64,000 nucleotides of DNA from Galeruca laticollis. Its lineage: Eukaryota; Arthropoda; Insecta; Coleoptera; Chrysomelidae. The notes beneath the pieces were generated by a model. That model was not told the origin of the DNA. It ran no database searches and saw only the letters and a list, made by a program, of their open reading frames with translations. Numbering within the stretch: position 1 is the stretch's first letter; each line of letters opens with the position of its first letter. Shown in pieces: positions 21,901 to 35,100 of this stretch. The stretch is from NCBI GenBank assembly GCA_963921935.1, contig OY998181.1, forward strand, positions 117,572,957 through 117,636,956, written 5' to 3'. A program made the position numbers and the translations under genes.

Positions 21901-24900
21901 ACAAAAACCCATGAAAATATAATATAGTGCTTTCTTTGCAGTACTCGACATGATCATGTTTTTTTTGAAGACAGAAATTAATTAAGGAGTGAATTACTAA
22001 ATTCTTCTTCGAAGCCTTGTTATATGAAGTACTTATATCATTTCTGACCATCACAATATATTCGTGACATGTAATGACTCGGCTTTCTTTGTACAAATTG
22101 TTTAATCTAAATATAACTAACATTGGGTATAACATTGAATCATTTATCCATTTGCTAAACAATAAGTTATTTCAATAGATAGATCTTTATTTAATTAGGA
22201 CCCCTAATGCACATAATAAGATATATTACAATAAACAGCAATATAAATATAATAAAGAACATAGAATACAAAGCTCACTATAACATCAATCAGTAAACAA
22301 TTACAGGTAACATTTTAAAAATAAATGTAGAATAAAAAATAAAAACAAGCAACCTTCTAATTCTTCAACGAAACAAGAAAATGTCACTTGTGTAAAAGCC
22401 CATATTATTAATTTTAGCGATAACTTTACAAAACCTAAACTGCTAAAAATTACTAAAATGAACCGAAAAGAAAATGTTTATATCATTGATGAAATGTTTT
22501 GATAACAGGGGTTTCATGATGTTTTACGGTGGCCATCTTACTATTGTGACTCTAATGCTATTGAATTAATTTCGGCCAAATGCAAACCATATTACAATAA
22601 TCATGGTGATGAACATGTTATAAATATGTGGAAAGAAGCATTAGAAAATTGCAGCGCAGAGGTTTGGAATAATTGTGTGAGAAATACTGAACAAATAATA
22701 GACGACTGGTTCATTCGAGAACAACATTTGGTTAATATTCAACCAATAATAATAAATACAAATGACGAGAGCTCAAATTTAGAAAGTGATTAACTAAAAA
22801 ACAATTTTTTTGTACTTCTTGTTTCAGTTGAATAGCAATAGTGATGCTGTAAAATTTGTCAATTATGTGTAAAGGATAATAATAAATAAAGAATAATAAA
22901 CATTTATTGGAGGTTATAATCAGTTGTACTTTCGGAAAATAAATAATAATTTTATAATTTGGCACAAATGCCGACGACCTTAGGAATATTAGTCATAACG
23001 TTTATTGTACTGTCATTTTAATTTGATTTTGATGCATATGATTGATAATGTATCAGTCACTTATCGCATTTCTACTTTAAATGTACAGAAAATTCAGATT
23101 TTTAAAATAGTGATGACTCTGTGAAAGATAAATCTGTCGAATATTTTTTCTATTCTGACATCAACAATGATTTGTTTGAAATTATGACTAATAGTGGTTA
23201 CAAAAGTGGTAAGTTCGTGCAGAACTCTGACACTGCTAGAGCTGTGGAGAGGAGGAAGAAACTCTGGATCACCTACTTTTAGAATGCCATTGTAAGCTAG
23301 CACAAAAATGCTTGAGATAAGAAACTTGTAGGAGCGAGGATCTAACCTCCTTCAAGCCATCTCAAATTCATTAGAACTCTGGAACTGGAAGGTGAGATGT
23401 AGAAGTAGCGAGAACGGCTCTGATAGGGGGCACAGTAAACGTTAAGGTTGCAATGTAACACCGTTAATAAACTAATCTAATGTTGCTATGAACCAGAAAT
23501 CGGTGATTGCTTTTACAGGTTTGTCCATCATTAAGATGCGTACGAACTTCAACTGTACAGTATAGTAGCATAATCTTGACTTATATTACTGAGCATTGTA
23601 GTTATTTGCACTGAGAAATGAATTTGAACTATGAAAATGCGTTCAAGAGATAGTAATGCTACCACTATTAAGATATATACCTTTTAATCACTTACCGTTT
23701 AAATCTGTATTTTGTGGAATAAGTCCGATTTTTCGTGTGGATAGTCATATGGCGAGAAAGATGTATGGGATTTGAAAAACATTTTCCACATTCAATACAT
23801 TTGTGAGGTAGTTTTCCATCTTCGTGGGTTAATAAATGACACTCATAGTTGGATCTGATAACAAAGCCTTTGCCGCATTTCACGCACCTACAAATAATTA
23901 TGTTTTAAACTACATATGTTTATGATTGCACTAATTTACATTTGCATATATATAGAGTTGAAACAAAACGGTAAGTAACTTAAAAACAACAGAGATATGT
24001 AAATTTGAAGTTTTTAGTCAATTTTAATATGTTGTGTTTAACACTAGAAGCACCGGAGCGGTCAATTTGACGGTTTTTCAATTTTAAATAACAATATCTC
24101 CGAAAAAAATGTTTTCCCAGAAAAATTTGCTTTTATCCTAAATATTCATGACAATTCGACACTAAAACATTCAAATATAAAAAATCAAAAATTACGACGA
24201 CGACTACCTTGAAGCACCAATACCGTCAGTTTGACTGCAGTGTGTGTTTACATTTTTGGAGAATTATTTCTTGCTTTATAGTTCCGAGAGTTTACCCGGA
24301 CAGAATCATTACGAAACACGGCGTGAGGCAGCAGTAAGTGAAAAATTATTATAGAAAACCGAATAAAATATTATGTTCAGTTTTATATTTGCTTTCCTTA
24401 AACGATTATTGTATAACAAGTGTTGAAAATGAAAGATTTCACATCTGTTTGCAGAATTGAGCCACAAGTGTGAAATCGAATTTTCAACACATGTTATACA
24501 CGGTATTTTTCAGAGGACCACAAAAAACGCAGAGTTAGTATTTATTTCTAAAATAATAGTTTATGGTAAGGTTACTACAATTTTAAAAATAAACTGATGC
24601 TTAAAGACCGTTGTTGACAATTTTATGTTCTTTAGTTGATAAGAAGTTTTGAATTTTATGCATATCACTCACAATTACAGAAAATTCAATAATTTGCTCT
24701 TTCACTTGCTAACAGATCAAAAGTCAAACTCAAAATGTCAGGTAGATATCGATAATCATTGACCCGTGTGCAAAATAATTACACACAGCTGTCGGACAAT
24801 CAGATTTCTCAATTTTTTCATTTCACACGGGTACGCCCTTCGTTAGCAATTTTAAATTTTCATTAAGAAAAAACTGTATGAAATGTACCATATTTCATAG

Positions 24901-27900
24901 TGGTCGTTGGAAAAAAACCATTTTTAATCATATGAAATGACAATGGTCAAAATGGGTATTGACAAGATTCTTCTGCTATAAAAAATTGTGAAAGTACTGA
25001 CTTATTTTTTAATTTAAGTTATAATACAGGGTGAGTCAATACTTTAGGTAGCACTTATTTTTATGCCTTTTTATTTATATCTCGAGTTCGACAAAAGCTA
25101 TCAACATGTGGTTTGCGCCATTTTGTTACGAATTTAATCCAGTTCCATTATAATTTACAATAATTAGGTGTTTCCATCAAACATTTTTAAGAAAAACAAA
25201 TCTTAATTTTTTTCATTCTACCTATGACAATTAAAACTAAATGCAATTGTTTTATAGTAGATGTAATTAATGACACTAATTTCGATAAAATCGGTTGATC
25301 CAAAGTTATAGGTATTTATCCACAAACACTTCCCCACTCTCCACCTCCCTTTATTTGGAAAAAACTGGTTTTTAAATTTTTCTTTACGGGATACGCCCTC
25401 TTGCGGTTAACCTAGAAACTTCACAGATATTTCCACCGATTTTTCTTGGCCACGTTTACTATGGAATTTTTTCTCCTAAAGTTATAACATGAATAGTTTC
25501 TAATATATAGCTGAGAGATCAGCTTATTGGACCACCCTGACCAGTACTGCAGACCCGTTGATTTCAATGAATTATTATCACAAAATTAAATGTAAAAATA
25601 AGTCAAATGATTTATAATTAAAGTGAAAACTAAATGTAGAATTTTTCCTGTCACAACCAGTTTTCCCTGTGCAATTCCATTTCCGAGAAACGATTTGCTT
25701 TATGCGCCTGAAATTTCAGCATGACTTTAGTATCTTCTGCATCCGATATGCGAATATAGTTATCAAAATGTGCGTCAGATCAAATATGGTAGATAATTTC
25801 AGTGAATGATAGTGTAAATACGACTGTGTTTGTAGTAACTTGTTTGTTACATTTTGAGGAAGATAATTCCTCTGGAAATATTCTAAGTCTCACTAGGAGA
25901 AAAATTACTTTATATTATTTTTTGTACAGATTTTGTGATAGAAGTTGATAAAAAGTATTTCAACAAACTTTGACCCAAACACTAGGGGAACTGTTTAACA
26001 CTCTCTGAATGAACTAAGTGTGGGGATTTTTTTAATGATAGTAATATACAATACAATTTGATGTAATCTAGAAAAGCAAAAATAAATCGCTAAGCAATAT
26101 AAATACATATCTCCTAAATTATGTATACTACGAAATAAAATAATATACACAGTTGAATACGTACTTGAATGGAAATTTTTTAGTGTGTACCATCATGTGA
26201 GACAACAAAGAACTTTTCTTTTTAAAGCTACGGTGACATTTTTCACATTTGAATTGATCATGTGTTAAGTGATTATATCTAAATATATTTCTTCTTGTAG
26301 GTGACCCAAGTTTTGAAAAATCTTCAGAATTTTTAGATAATACACTCAAATCATTAGTATTAGCATAATTTTCGCTTGTTTCTAATACCTTGGTGAAGCA
26401 TTTTTCATCTCTTAAAAAATTATTTTTTGAAGAATCATGATATTCCATTGTGGAAGCTGGAACAGACTGTTTATTGGTGTTTATAAATGTCCCATTCGCA
26501 AAGATATGTAAGATCGATGTAGCTCTGTTAAATGTATATTTGAACATTACGAATGATTTTAAATGGTTAAGACATTGTGTACATATTTGACGAGGATTGT
26601 CGGCAATATCTACCTAAAATGATAAGAAAATTTTAATGTTAAAATAATTCTAATTTGTAAGAATCTAAACTGGAAATATCACTTTTGATCTTAAAAAAGA
26701 GAGAGTAAGAACAACCATTTGCTCAGATTTGTGAATGTTTCAACTTCGTCAGAGTAGATGCTAAATCTTTGCCAAAACTAAATTATTTAGTTTCTCAGTT
26801 GATCTATAACAACTTGCAAATGAGCAACTTAATTAAGACTGTTCAGCAGCTATTTTGAGTAAAGATCAATTTAATAGTATTTTACGTCTGATTACAAATA
26901 ATTGAGGGGACTTAAATTATGTATATTGTTTTTCCGCACAACCCTATCTACAGTAGAAACAGTGAGGCTTTTCTATTACGTGACTTACTTGACGATATTA
27001 TTCAACACATACTATGTTGGTACTTTCTTCTTCTAATAACAGAAGAAGAGCGAAACTCAATACAAGCATTTGTCGTATTGTTTTGATTAAGATGCATATG
27101 GTTGATGTCGTATCAGTCACATGATGGAAAAGACTCAGCGTTTCTACTGTAATATGCGAAAAAAGTATTGGTTTACCCCAAAAAAGTTGGAATTTTCCCT
27201 CTTCAGCAAGAAAAACACCAAAAAACGGTTTTTAGAAAAAAATCCTGCGTGTATGTGGTCGTCGTTATGGTCGGCTCCTTTTCGTAACATGATTTGTTAG
27301 CACAATACACCCTCCGGAGTACAACAAGTCACCAATTTTATTATTGAATATTGTTCAAGAAATCTCAGATTAACCCTATTGATTTTCAGCTCACCAGAGC
27401 CAGTTAAACGGGTGCTATGGTAATTGAAGTACCACATTATTGTCTTTTTTGGAGAAATTTCGGTTTGTTAGTACGATACAGCCTCCAGAATGTATACATA
27501 TGACCAATTTTATAATTGGATATTGTTCAGGGTGTCACACAGATGCGAAAAAGTTAGTTTTAACCCTCAAAACAGTTTTTTTAAATAGACATGTGCACAC
27601 TGACATTCTCTTAATGAATGATTTGAAACTCGAATTTCAACAGTAATACAGATATACTTTAAATAACATACAAATAATTTTACACAATTAACCACGTGAA
27701 CAATTCTGAAACTTAACTCGTATCTACCAAACAAGCACAAACATTCTTTTTTAATAATAATAATTACAAAATCAGTCACCTTTATCTCAACACTCAATTG
27801 CAACTCAACATTCAACAATACCAAAACAACAAGTCTTACCTCAACCTTCGTACTCCAAAGTAGCTAGCCAACCTCAACAACTTACCATACCCACTTTCCC

Positions 27901-30900
27901 ATCTAAACTACAAGCCATCGTTTTTAGTTCTCTTAACAATATAAAATTAGAAGAATATCTCCTAACTATTGGTTCCACAATAAGTCTGAAAAACATATTA
28001 TTCACATCTAGAATCTCAAACAATCGGATATGTATTTACCTCTCAAGTAAGGAAATCGACTTATCACAACAAACGAAAGACTACTTTTATCCAATGTAGG
28101 TCCCACCATACCACATGACGTACTACAGAGGGAATTTGAACAACTCTGCTTCAAACCGTCTTCGCAATTTCCTTTTTAAGAATAGTCACCACCAACCCCG
28201 ACTATAAACACATATTCAGTTTCAGGAGGCTAGTATATATTGTACCTCCCACAATTCCGATACCAGACTCAGTTTTGATAAGTTATGATGACACCACATA
28301 CCGTATTTTTCTTGCTGTAGATAATTTGTGTTATCATTGCAAACAACATGGTCACTTATCTAACACTTGCACTTCAAAGTTGCCACCCCAACCAACAGAT
28401 GACACTTCTTCACCAAACTCAACAACTACAACCAACCTACTCTAAACTCAGCAAACATTTGATTATGTTGATGACCATTCATAATAAAATTAGTACTTCA
28501 AACTTAAAAACTGCTATAACATATTTGTTTTAAATAAAATAAACAGCTATTGAAAAGTTAAGAATATTGATTAAATTCGATTTTAAAAGCTGGAACAAGT
28601 AAATTTAATGGTATTTCTTAAAACTGTTAAATGTCAAAACCGAATTATAAAATATTTTTTTCTTATCTTAGAATACTAAAAATTAAATAAGTGCTAAGAT
28701 AGAATAATAAAACAAAATGATTTATTAAGGAATCTAATAAAAAAGAATGTTTAAACAACAGCTAATATTCTCTGTGACCCCCATTTGCACGTATCACAGC
28801 AGCATATTTTCTTGGCATGCTTTCAACCAAGATGTCCAATAAATTTTGTGCAATTTCTGCCCAAAATTATGGGAAAAGAAGATTTCTAAGCTCATGTATA
28901 GTTTCTGGTCGTCAATGGCTTTTTGTAACTGATGCCAAGCATGCTCTATGGGATTCATATCAGGTGACCTGGATGGAAGCGGTAGATGAAGAAAACCTTG
29001 ATTTTCTATTTCTTCTAAAACCACCGCAGCTCGATGTGATCTCGTATTATCAATAAAACTGAACTGGGAGTCTATAGCGGCATGAAATTGTGGCAGTATG
29101 TTGGCCACCACTTGATCTCTATATACATGTCCTATCATGTTTCCATCCAATACAATCCATTCAGTACGGCTATTAAAAGAAATTCCTGCCCAGACCTTAG
29201 TCGTACCTCCTCAAAAGGGGTGAATTTCTTGGACAGACCGTTGATGCATCAATGGATTTATCCATATTCGTTCTCGTCTACTGTCTGAAAACAATCCATA
29301 ATGAGACTCATCTGTGAAGATCGCATTCCTCCATTCATTACGCCAGTGTTTATGTTCCAATGCCCAAGCTAATCTTTGTTGCCTATGCACAAGTGTCAAT
29401 GGTATTTTTCTTAAAAGTCGCCTGGATCTTAAATTAGCATTACTGATTCTTCTTTTTATTGTTGCAATTGATAAAGAAACACCTCTAACATTAAAAAGTC
29501 TTCTTCCCAGGATTCTGCAGGTATTACAAGGATTTCTAGGAGCTGAATGTCCCAGGTAACGATCATCAATGGCGGTTGTTTCCGCAACAGTTCCAGCTTC
29601 CTGGAACTGATTAAGCATACTCAAAATGACCCTTTGGGACACATTTAGTGGATTTGTAATACTCGCCTGTGTTTGCACACTTCGAGAAGACTCTGAGATA
29701 GTTAATTTTCTTCTTAGCATTATTAAAACTAACCAAACTCTTTAAAAATTTTGTACAGCCGTTCAATACTTTTATACAAATAATAATAAGCAACTCTGAA
29801 TTCAGACTGCTTATCACAGATCCAAAAAATCAAATAAAACCATGCCCAAAAAGCAACACCTAAAAACTCATTCATTTTTCTCTCTAATGTAGCAAATTTC
29901 AATGAATAATTTCAAATAGATCAATTTAGTTCCGATTTATAAATATCCTTAACTTTTGAATAGGTGTTTATTTGGATGTGTACTTACCTTGTCACAAATA
30001 ATCGATTGGAGTGCTTCTAAAATGGTCATATTAGGAATATTTTTATTTTCAAACACCATCTGTTCGATGAGGAATATTAAATTGTCCGATTTCTGTAAAC
30101 AAACTCTACAAATATTTTGAATATCTGTTGGGTCTAGTAGATGGTTATAATCTGTATCTAAAAGTAAAATACATCTATAATTTAATATACAACACACACA
30201 TTTTTTTATTCTAGTTTTACATACACTAAGGGCCTCACAAATAAAATAGAATTAATCAAAGATATTTTCAAACAAAATTATCATAAAGATGGATAAAGTT
30301 GGATAATTAAAACATGGATGATCTAAGCATTGATGGCGCAAAAACGGCAGACAAATTCACACACCCACAAGCTAAATAAGGAAGTTCGACATGCAGTATT
30401 GCATTGAAATATTCAAACAGAAACCAAAATGAAATGTACTGCCAAGTAGAAATGAAAGATCTAAATTTCCCATTTATAACCAGTTACGTTAAAAATACCT
30501 TTATTTCCAAATATGTAAACTACCCTAATTATGATCAATGTGATGGAATTGAGTGATTTAAAAAAATCCTTTATGGCCAACGTTCTGGAAATTTCTAGCT
30601 TGATTGTGCCCCTGTTAGCGATGATGTGGCTCATTGCTAGTGAATGTCCAATCCATGTTGTGAAAAGTACAGCAACTTTATTACAGTGAAGAAAATTGTT
30701 ATCGGTATTAGAGAAGTTGCTAATGATATCGGTGGGCTCATGTCATGCAATTCTTTCGGATGGTTTGGGTCTGGAACATGTAGTAGCGGAAGATACTTCG
30801 AAACTGTTAAGTCGTCTCATAAGCATAACTCAGGAGATGATGAGTGATATCAAAAAGGATTCATATTTGCTCACAAGCATCATAAATGGAGTAGGAACTT

Positions 30901-32059
30901 GGGTATGTGGTTATGACATCAAACCAAGGCCCAATCATTCTAATTCACGCTGCTAGAAAAGGCAAACTCCAAAAAATCACACCATATCTGATCCAATATG
31001 AAGGTTTTGCTCACTGTTTTCTCTATAACGTGAGTTCTTGCCAATCAATAAATATTACTGCACCAGTTCACATATGTTTGCTTATTCATGACATTTTGGC
31101 CAAAAACAACCATGTAATCATTTCTCAGTCCCCACATCACTGGACTGAATTGCTGGAATAGGTTCCAGGTCTTACAAGGGTAGTTTAAGTATTGACACAG
31201 CACTGCGACAAGTGTATTGTATCCGAGAGGTATTACTTTGAAGGGGGCAGAATAGATATAAAATATAGTCATCTTATTTTTTAAACTTACTACATATAAA
31301 AGACAAACATTTAAGAATTAAATTTAAACTTACTTATTGTATATTCCCCATAACATTCCAAGTTAGGATATTCTCCAACTTTGGTTAAAAGATGTTTTAA
31401 AAGTTGATTCTCTTTGTATAAATCATTGTATTTTGCTTCTAGGGAAGAACATACTCCTATTAAATCATCGCTTGTATTGTCATCTATTTCATTATCTGGT
31501 TCATCGACAATTTCATAGTCATTCTCTATTTTTATATCAACATATTCAAACTCTATATCGGGATTTTGGATTTCAATTTTTTCTAAGATATCTACATTTT
31601 TCAAGTTCGTTGAATTAACTGAAATCAAAATAGATGTCAAAAAATTATATTTAACCCTTAAATTACTACGTGGGGTCCCCAGACTTTGTTTTTCTTTAAC
31701 ATCTTTCTATGAATATTTTTTATAAATTTTCCCTCCTGTGTATTTGTTACTTTTTTTTATATTCATACATTTTCTCTACATACCCGCCAGCTGCACTGGC
31801 ACAGCAACAAGCAAAACGGGGAAGATGCAGATTTTGCAGACGAGCATTCGATAAAAAAGTAAATATAGATGTTTACAATGTCAGTTCTTTTTTTTAATAG
31901 GTTAATGGCTTTGACTAAGGCCAATTAGCCAGACTATGTAGGTCACTGATTATTTTATTAAAAATTTGTTTAATTTTTCTGCAGGCTTGAGCACAGTATA
32001 CATGTATTTGTGTTAGTAGTTTTATATTCTAGTTAAACCATTTTTTCAGTTTCTTGTTT

Positions 32060-32122
<63 letters not shown>

Positions 32123-35100
32123 ATATTTTTTTTCCTTATATTGTTTTTTTTTAAATCATCATTTTTTTAATCATAATTTGTTTTCCTTTTTTTTCTTAAC
32201 AATCTGTTTTTTTGATTATTATTTTTATATTTTCTATTTTAATAATTATTAATAAATACATATACAATATTGTGTTTGCATAATTGCTTACAAATTTTAC
32301 AATTTAAGTTTACAGTTCATTATGTGTTGGCACAGTATACAAAGAGAGTTTATACTTTCTGAGAAAACAATACAATGTATGTCTATTGGAAGTGTTATAT
32401 AATTTCCTAATATTTAGAGTATTGAACGGACACTCAAATAGAATGTGTGTCAGTGTACCTAGATCCCCACAGGAACAATATTGGTTATCAATCATTTTTA
32501 ACCGATGTTTATATTCAGTAGTAAGTGCATGATTTGCACACACTCGATTTATTGTAACTATAAAATTTATGTTCCCCTCTTCGTAGAACCTCCGGTTGTA
32601 GATTCATTATAGAGATTTGGCCAGTTTTCTTTAATTTCTTGTTTTTGTGATTTGAATATACCAAAGGGTGATATTTTAAGTTGGAGTTTTTCTCCTGATT
32701 TTAAGACTTCTTTTGCGAATTTATCAGCTGTTTCATTACCAGTTATACCAGCATGAGCTTTTATCCATACATATATGACTATTTTGTTATTTGTGTGAAT
32801 TTCATGGTATAAGTTCAAAATGTTTGCTTCAATATGGTTTACTGTTCTTTTTACGTTCATATTTTTTAATCTGTTCACTGCACATTTACTGTATGTAAAT
32901 ATTACATATCTATTTCTATCTGAATTCAATATGTATTTCATAGCTTGTAAAATTGCTGTAATTTCTGCTGTATATATAGAAGCCTCCTTTGGTAAAAAAT
33001 ATTTGGAATTATGGTTTTTGTTTATGTGATAGAATGTGCAGCCTGTTTGTTCATTTGCCTTTGAACCATCTGTAAAAATGTATTCGTAATTTGGCCAGAA
33101 TTTGTTTTTGAATTCGTTGAATTTTGTTTGAGTGAGATTTGCTATTTTGTCTTGAATTTTGAAGTAATATGTTGGTATTTTGTGAGAGAAGAGATTTTCA
33201 GGAGGGTATGTAAAGTTAGGTAGTTTCCCGTTGTGTTGGTAGCTAGATATTTCCATAAGACTTTCCACTATAATTGTTTTTTTTGAGTACCAGTATTTAT
33301 AGGTGAGGACCTGAACTGTTAATCATTGTAACCTGTTGAGATATGATACTTCCTGTGCTATTATTTTTGTAATAAACATATTACTGAGTAATTGTCTTCT
33401 TAGTTAGAGGTAGTATTGCTTCCGCTTGCATAATATTTATAGGGGTGGATATGTTATATCTTAGGCATATTCTCAGACATTTATTCTATTGGGCTTCAAT
33501 TTTGTTTAAGTGTGTTTCAGCTGCTGTTCCATATAGATGACTTCCATAGTCTATAATTGATCTTACCATTGTTGTATAAAAGAGTAATGCCATATTTGGG
33601 TCTGCTCCCTACTTTGTATTGGAGAACGCTCTTAGTATATTCATTAAATTTTCAGTTCTTTTGATTACTTGATGTATACAGTCCTTCCACAAAGGTTTCT
33701 TGTTTAAAAGTAATCCAAGGTATTTGACGGTATTTTTTTATGGGAAAGGGTATATTTACCTAGGATTATCAGATTTTGAGCACAACTTCTAGTTCTGGAA
33801 AAGATACATAGGTACTTCGGTCTAGGTTTCTGATATGGACAGCCCAATATCATTAAGCCATTTTTGGATTGGACATCATCAACATCAGGGATATTACAGA
33901 GAGTGAAATTGTTGAAGCTGCTAAAAAATTGAAAAATAAGATGACATCTGGATCAGATGATATTCCGTCATTTTTCGTAAAGGACTGCATTTCTTTATTA
34001 GCTTGTCCATTGAAAATATTATTCAATTTGGCTTTAGAATCTTCCACTTTCCCTGATCAATGGAAGGACGCTAGGGTTGTTCCAGTTTTTAAATCAGGTG
34101 ACAAGTATCTAATTAATAATTATCGCCCAATATCCATTCTGTCCAATTTTTCAAAACTTTTTGAAATGGTGGTTTACAATCGTTTATATCCATCCATTCG
34201 TAGCCTTATTTCACCTGCACAACATGGGTTCTTCAACAAGAGGTCAACTGAAACTAACTTACTTCTTATAGCCCAAGAAATATCAGAAATAATGGATGCC
34301 GGTAAACAAATAGACGTAATTTATACTGATATTTCAAAGGCTTTTGACAGAATGGATCATGGGATTTTAATCGAAAAGCTGAATTGGTTTGGTTTCTCTT
34401 CCACTTTGTTGAAGTTCTGCCAATCTTACCTTCGTAACAGGTTTCAATTTGTTTTTTATAATGGTCACTCTTCAAATAAATATCTGAGTCAGGTGTACCG
34501 CAAGGCTCAAACCTTGGACCATTGTTGTTTCTTTTATTTATTAATGACCTGGAGGTACACTTAGATTCGGGTAGACTCATGTATGCAGATGATTTAAAAA
34601 TTTTTCTTCCCATTTGGATAGAGTATCCTAATGGTGCTTACAGAATAAACTGACATTAAATATATCAAAATGCCAAGTAGTGACCTACACTAAAAAACTA
34701 AACCCAATTCACTTCTACTATAACATTAATGGGAATTTGTTATCTCGTCTTACTTCTGTTAAAGATCTAGGAGTGATATTCGATTCCAAACTTAGTTTCA
34801 CTGAACATATTAATTCTAAGGTTGCCGAAGCATCGAGATTTTATGGATTTGTGATTAGAAACTGCCGTGGATATAAGGATATTTGTAGTTTAAAAATGTT
34901 ATATTTTTCGTACATACGCTCTAAGTTAGAATATTGCTCTGTTGTATGGGATCCCTATTACAATGTTCATATCGGCAAGGTTGAGTCGGTTCAGAAGTGG
35001 TTTCTAAAATATTTGGTTTTGAAGGTTAGTGGTATTTATCCAAAGAGAGGCTCTGATTATCAGATTTTATTAGGTATTTTTAATTTTGATAGTCTTCAAT

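Noticed and set aside
29314..29559. Plus-strand open frame of 81 codons
   Set aside because: Antisense to the Tc1 transposase core; no independent evidence.
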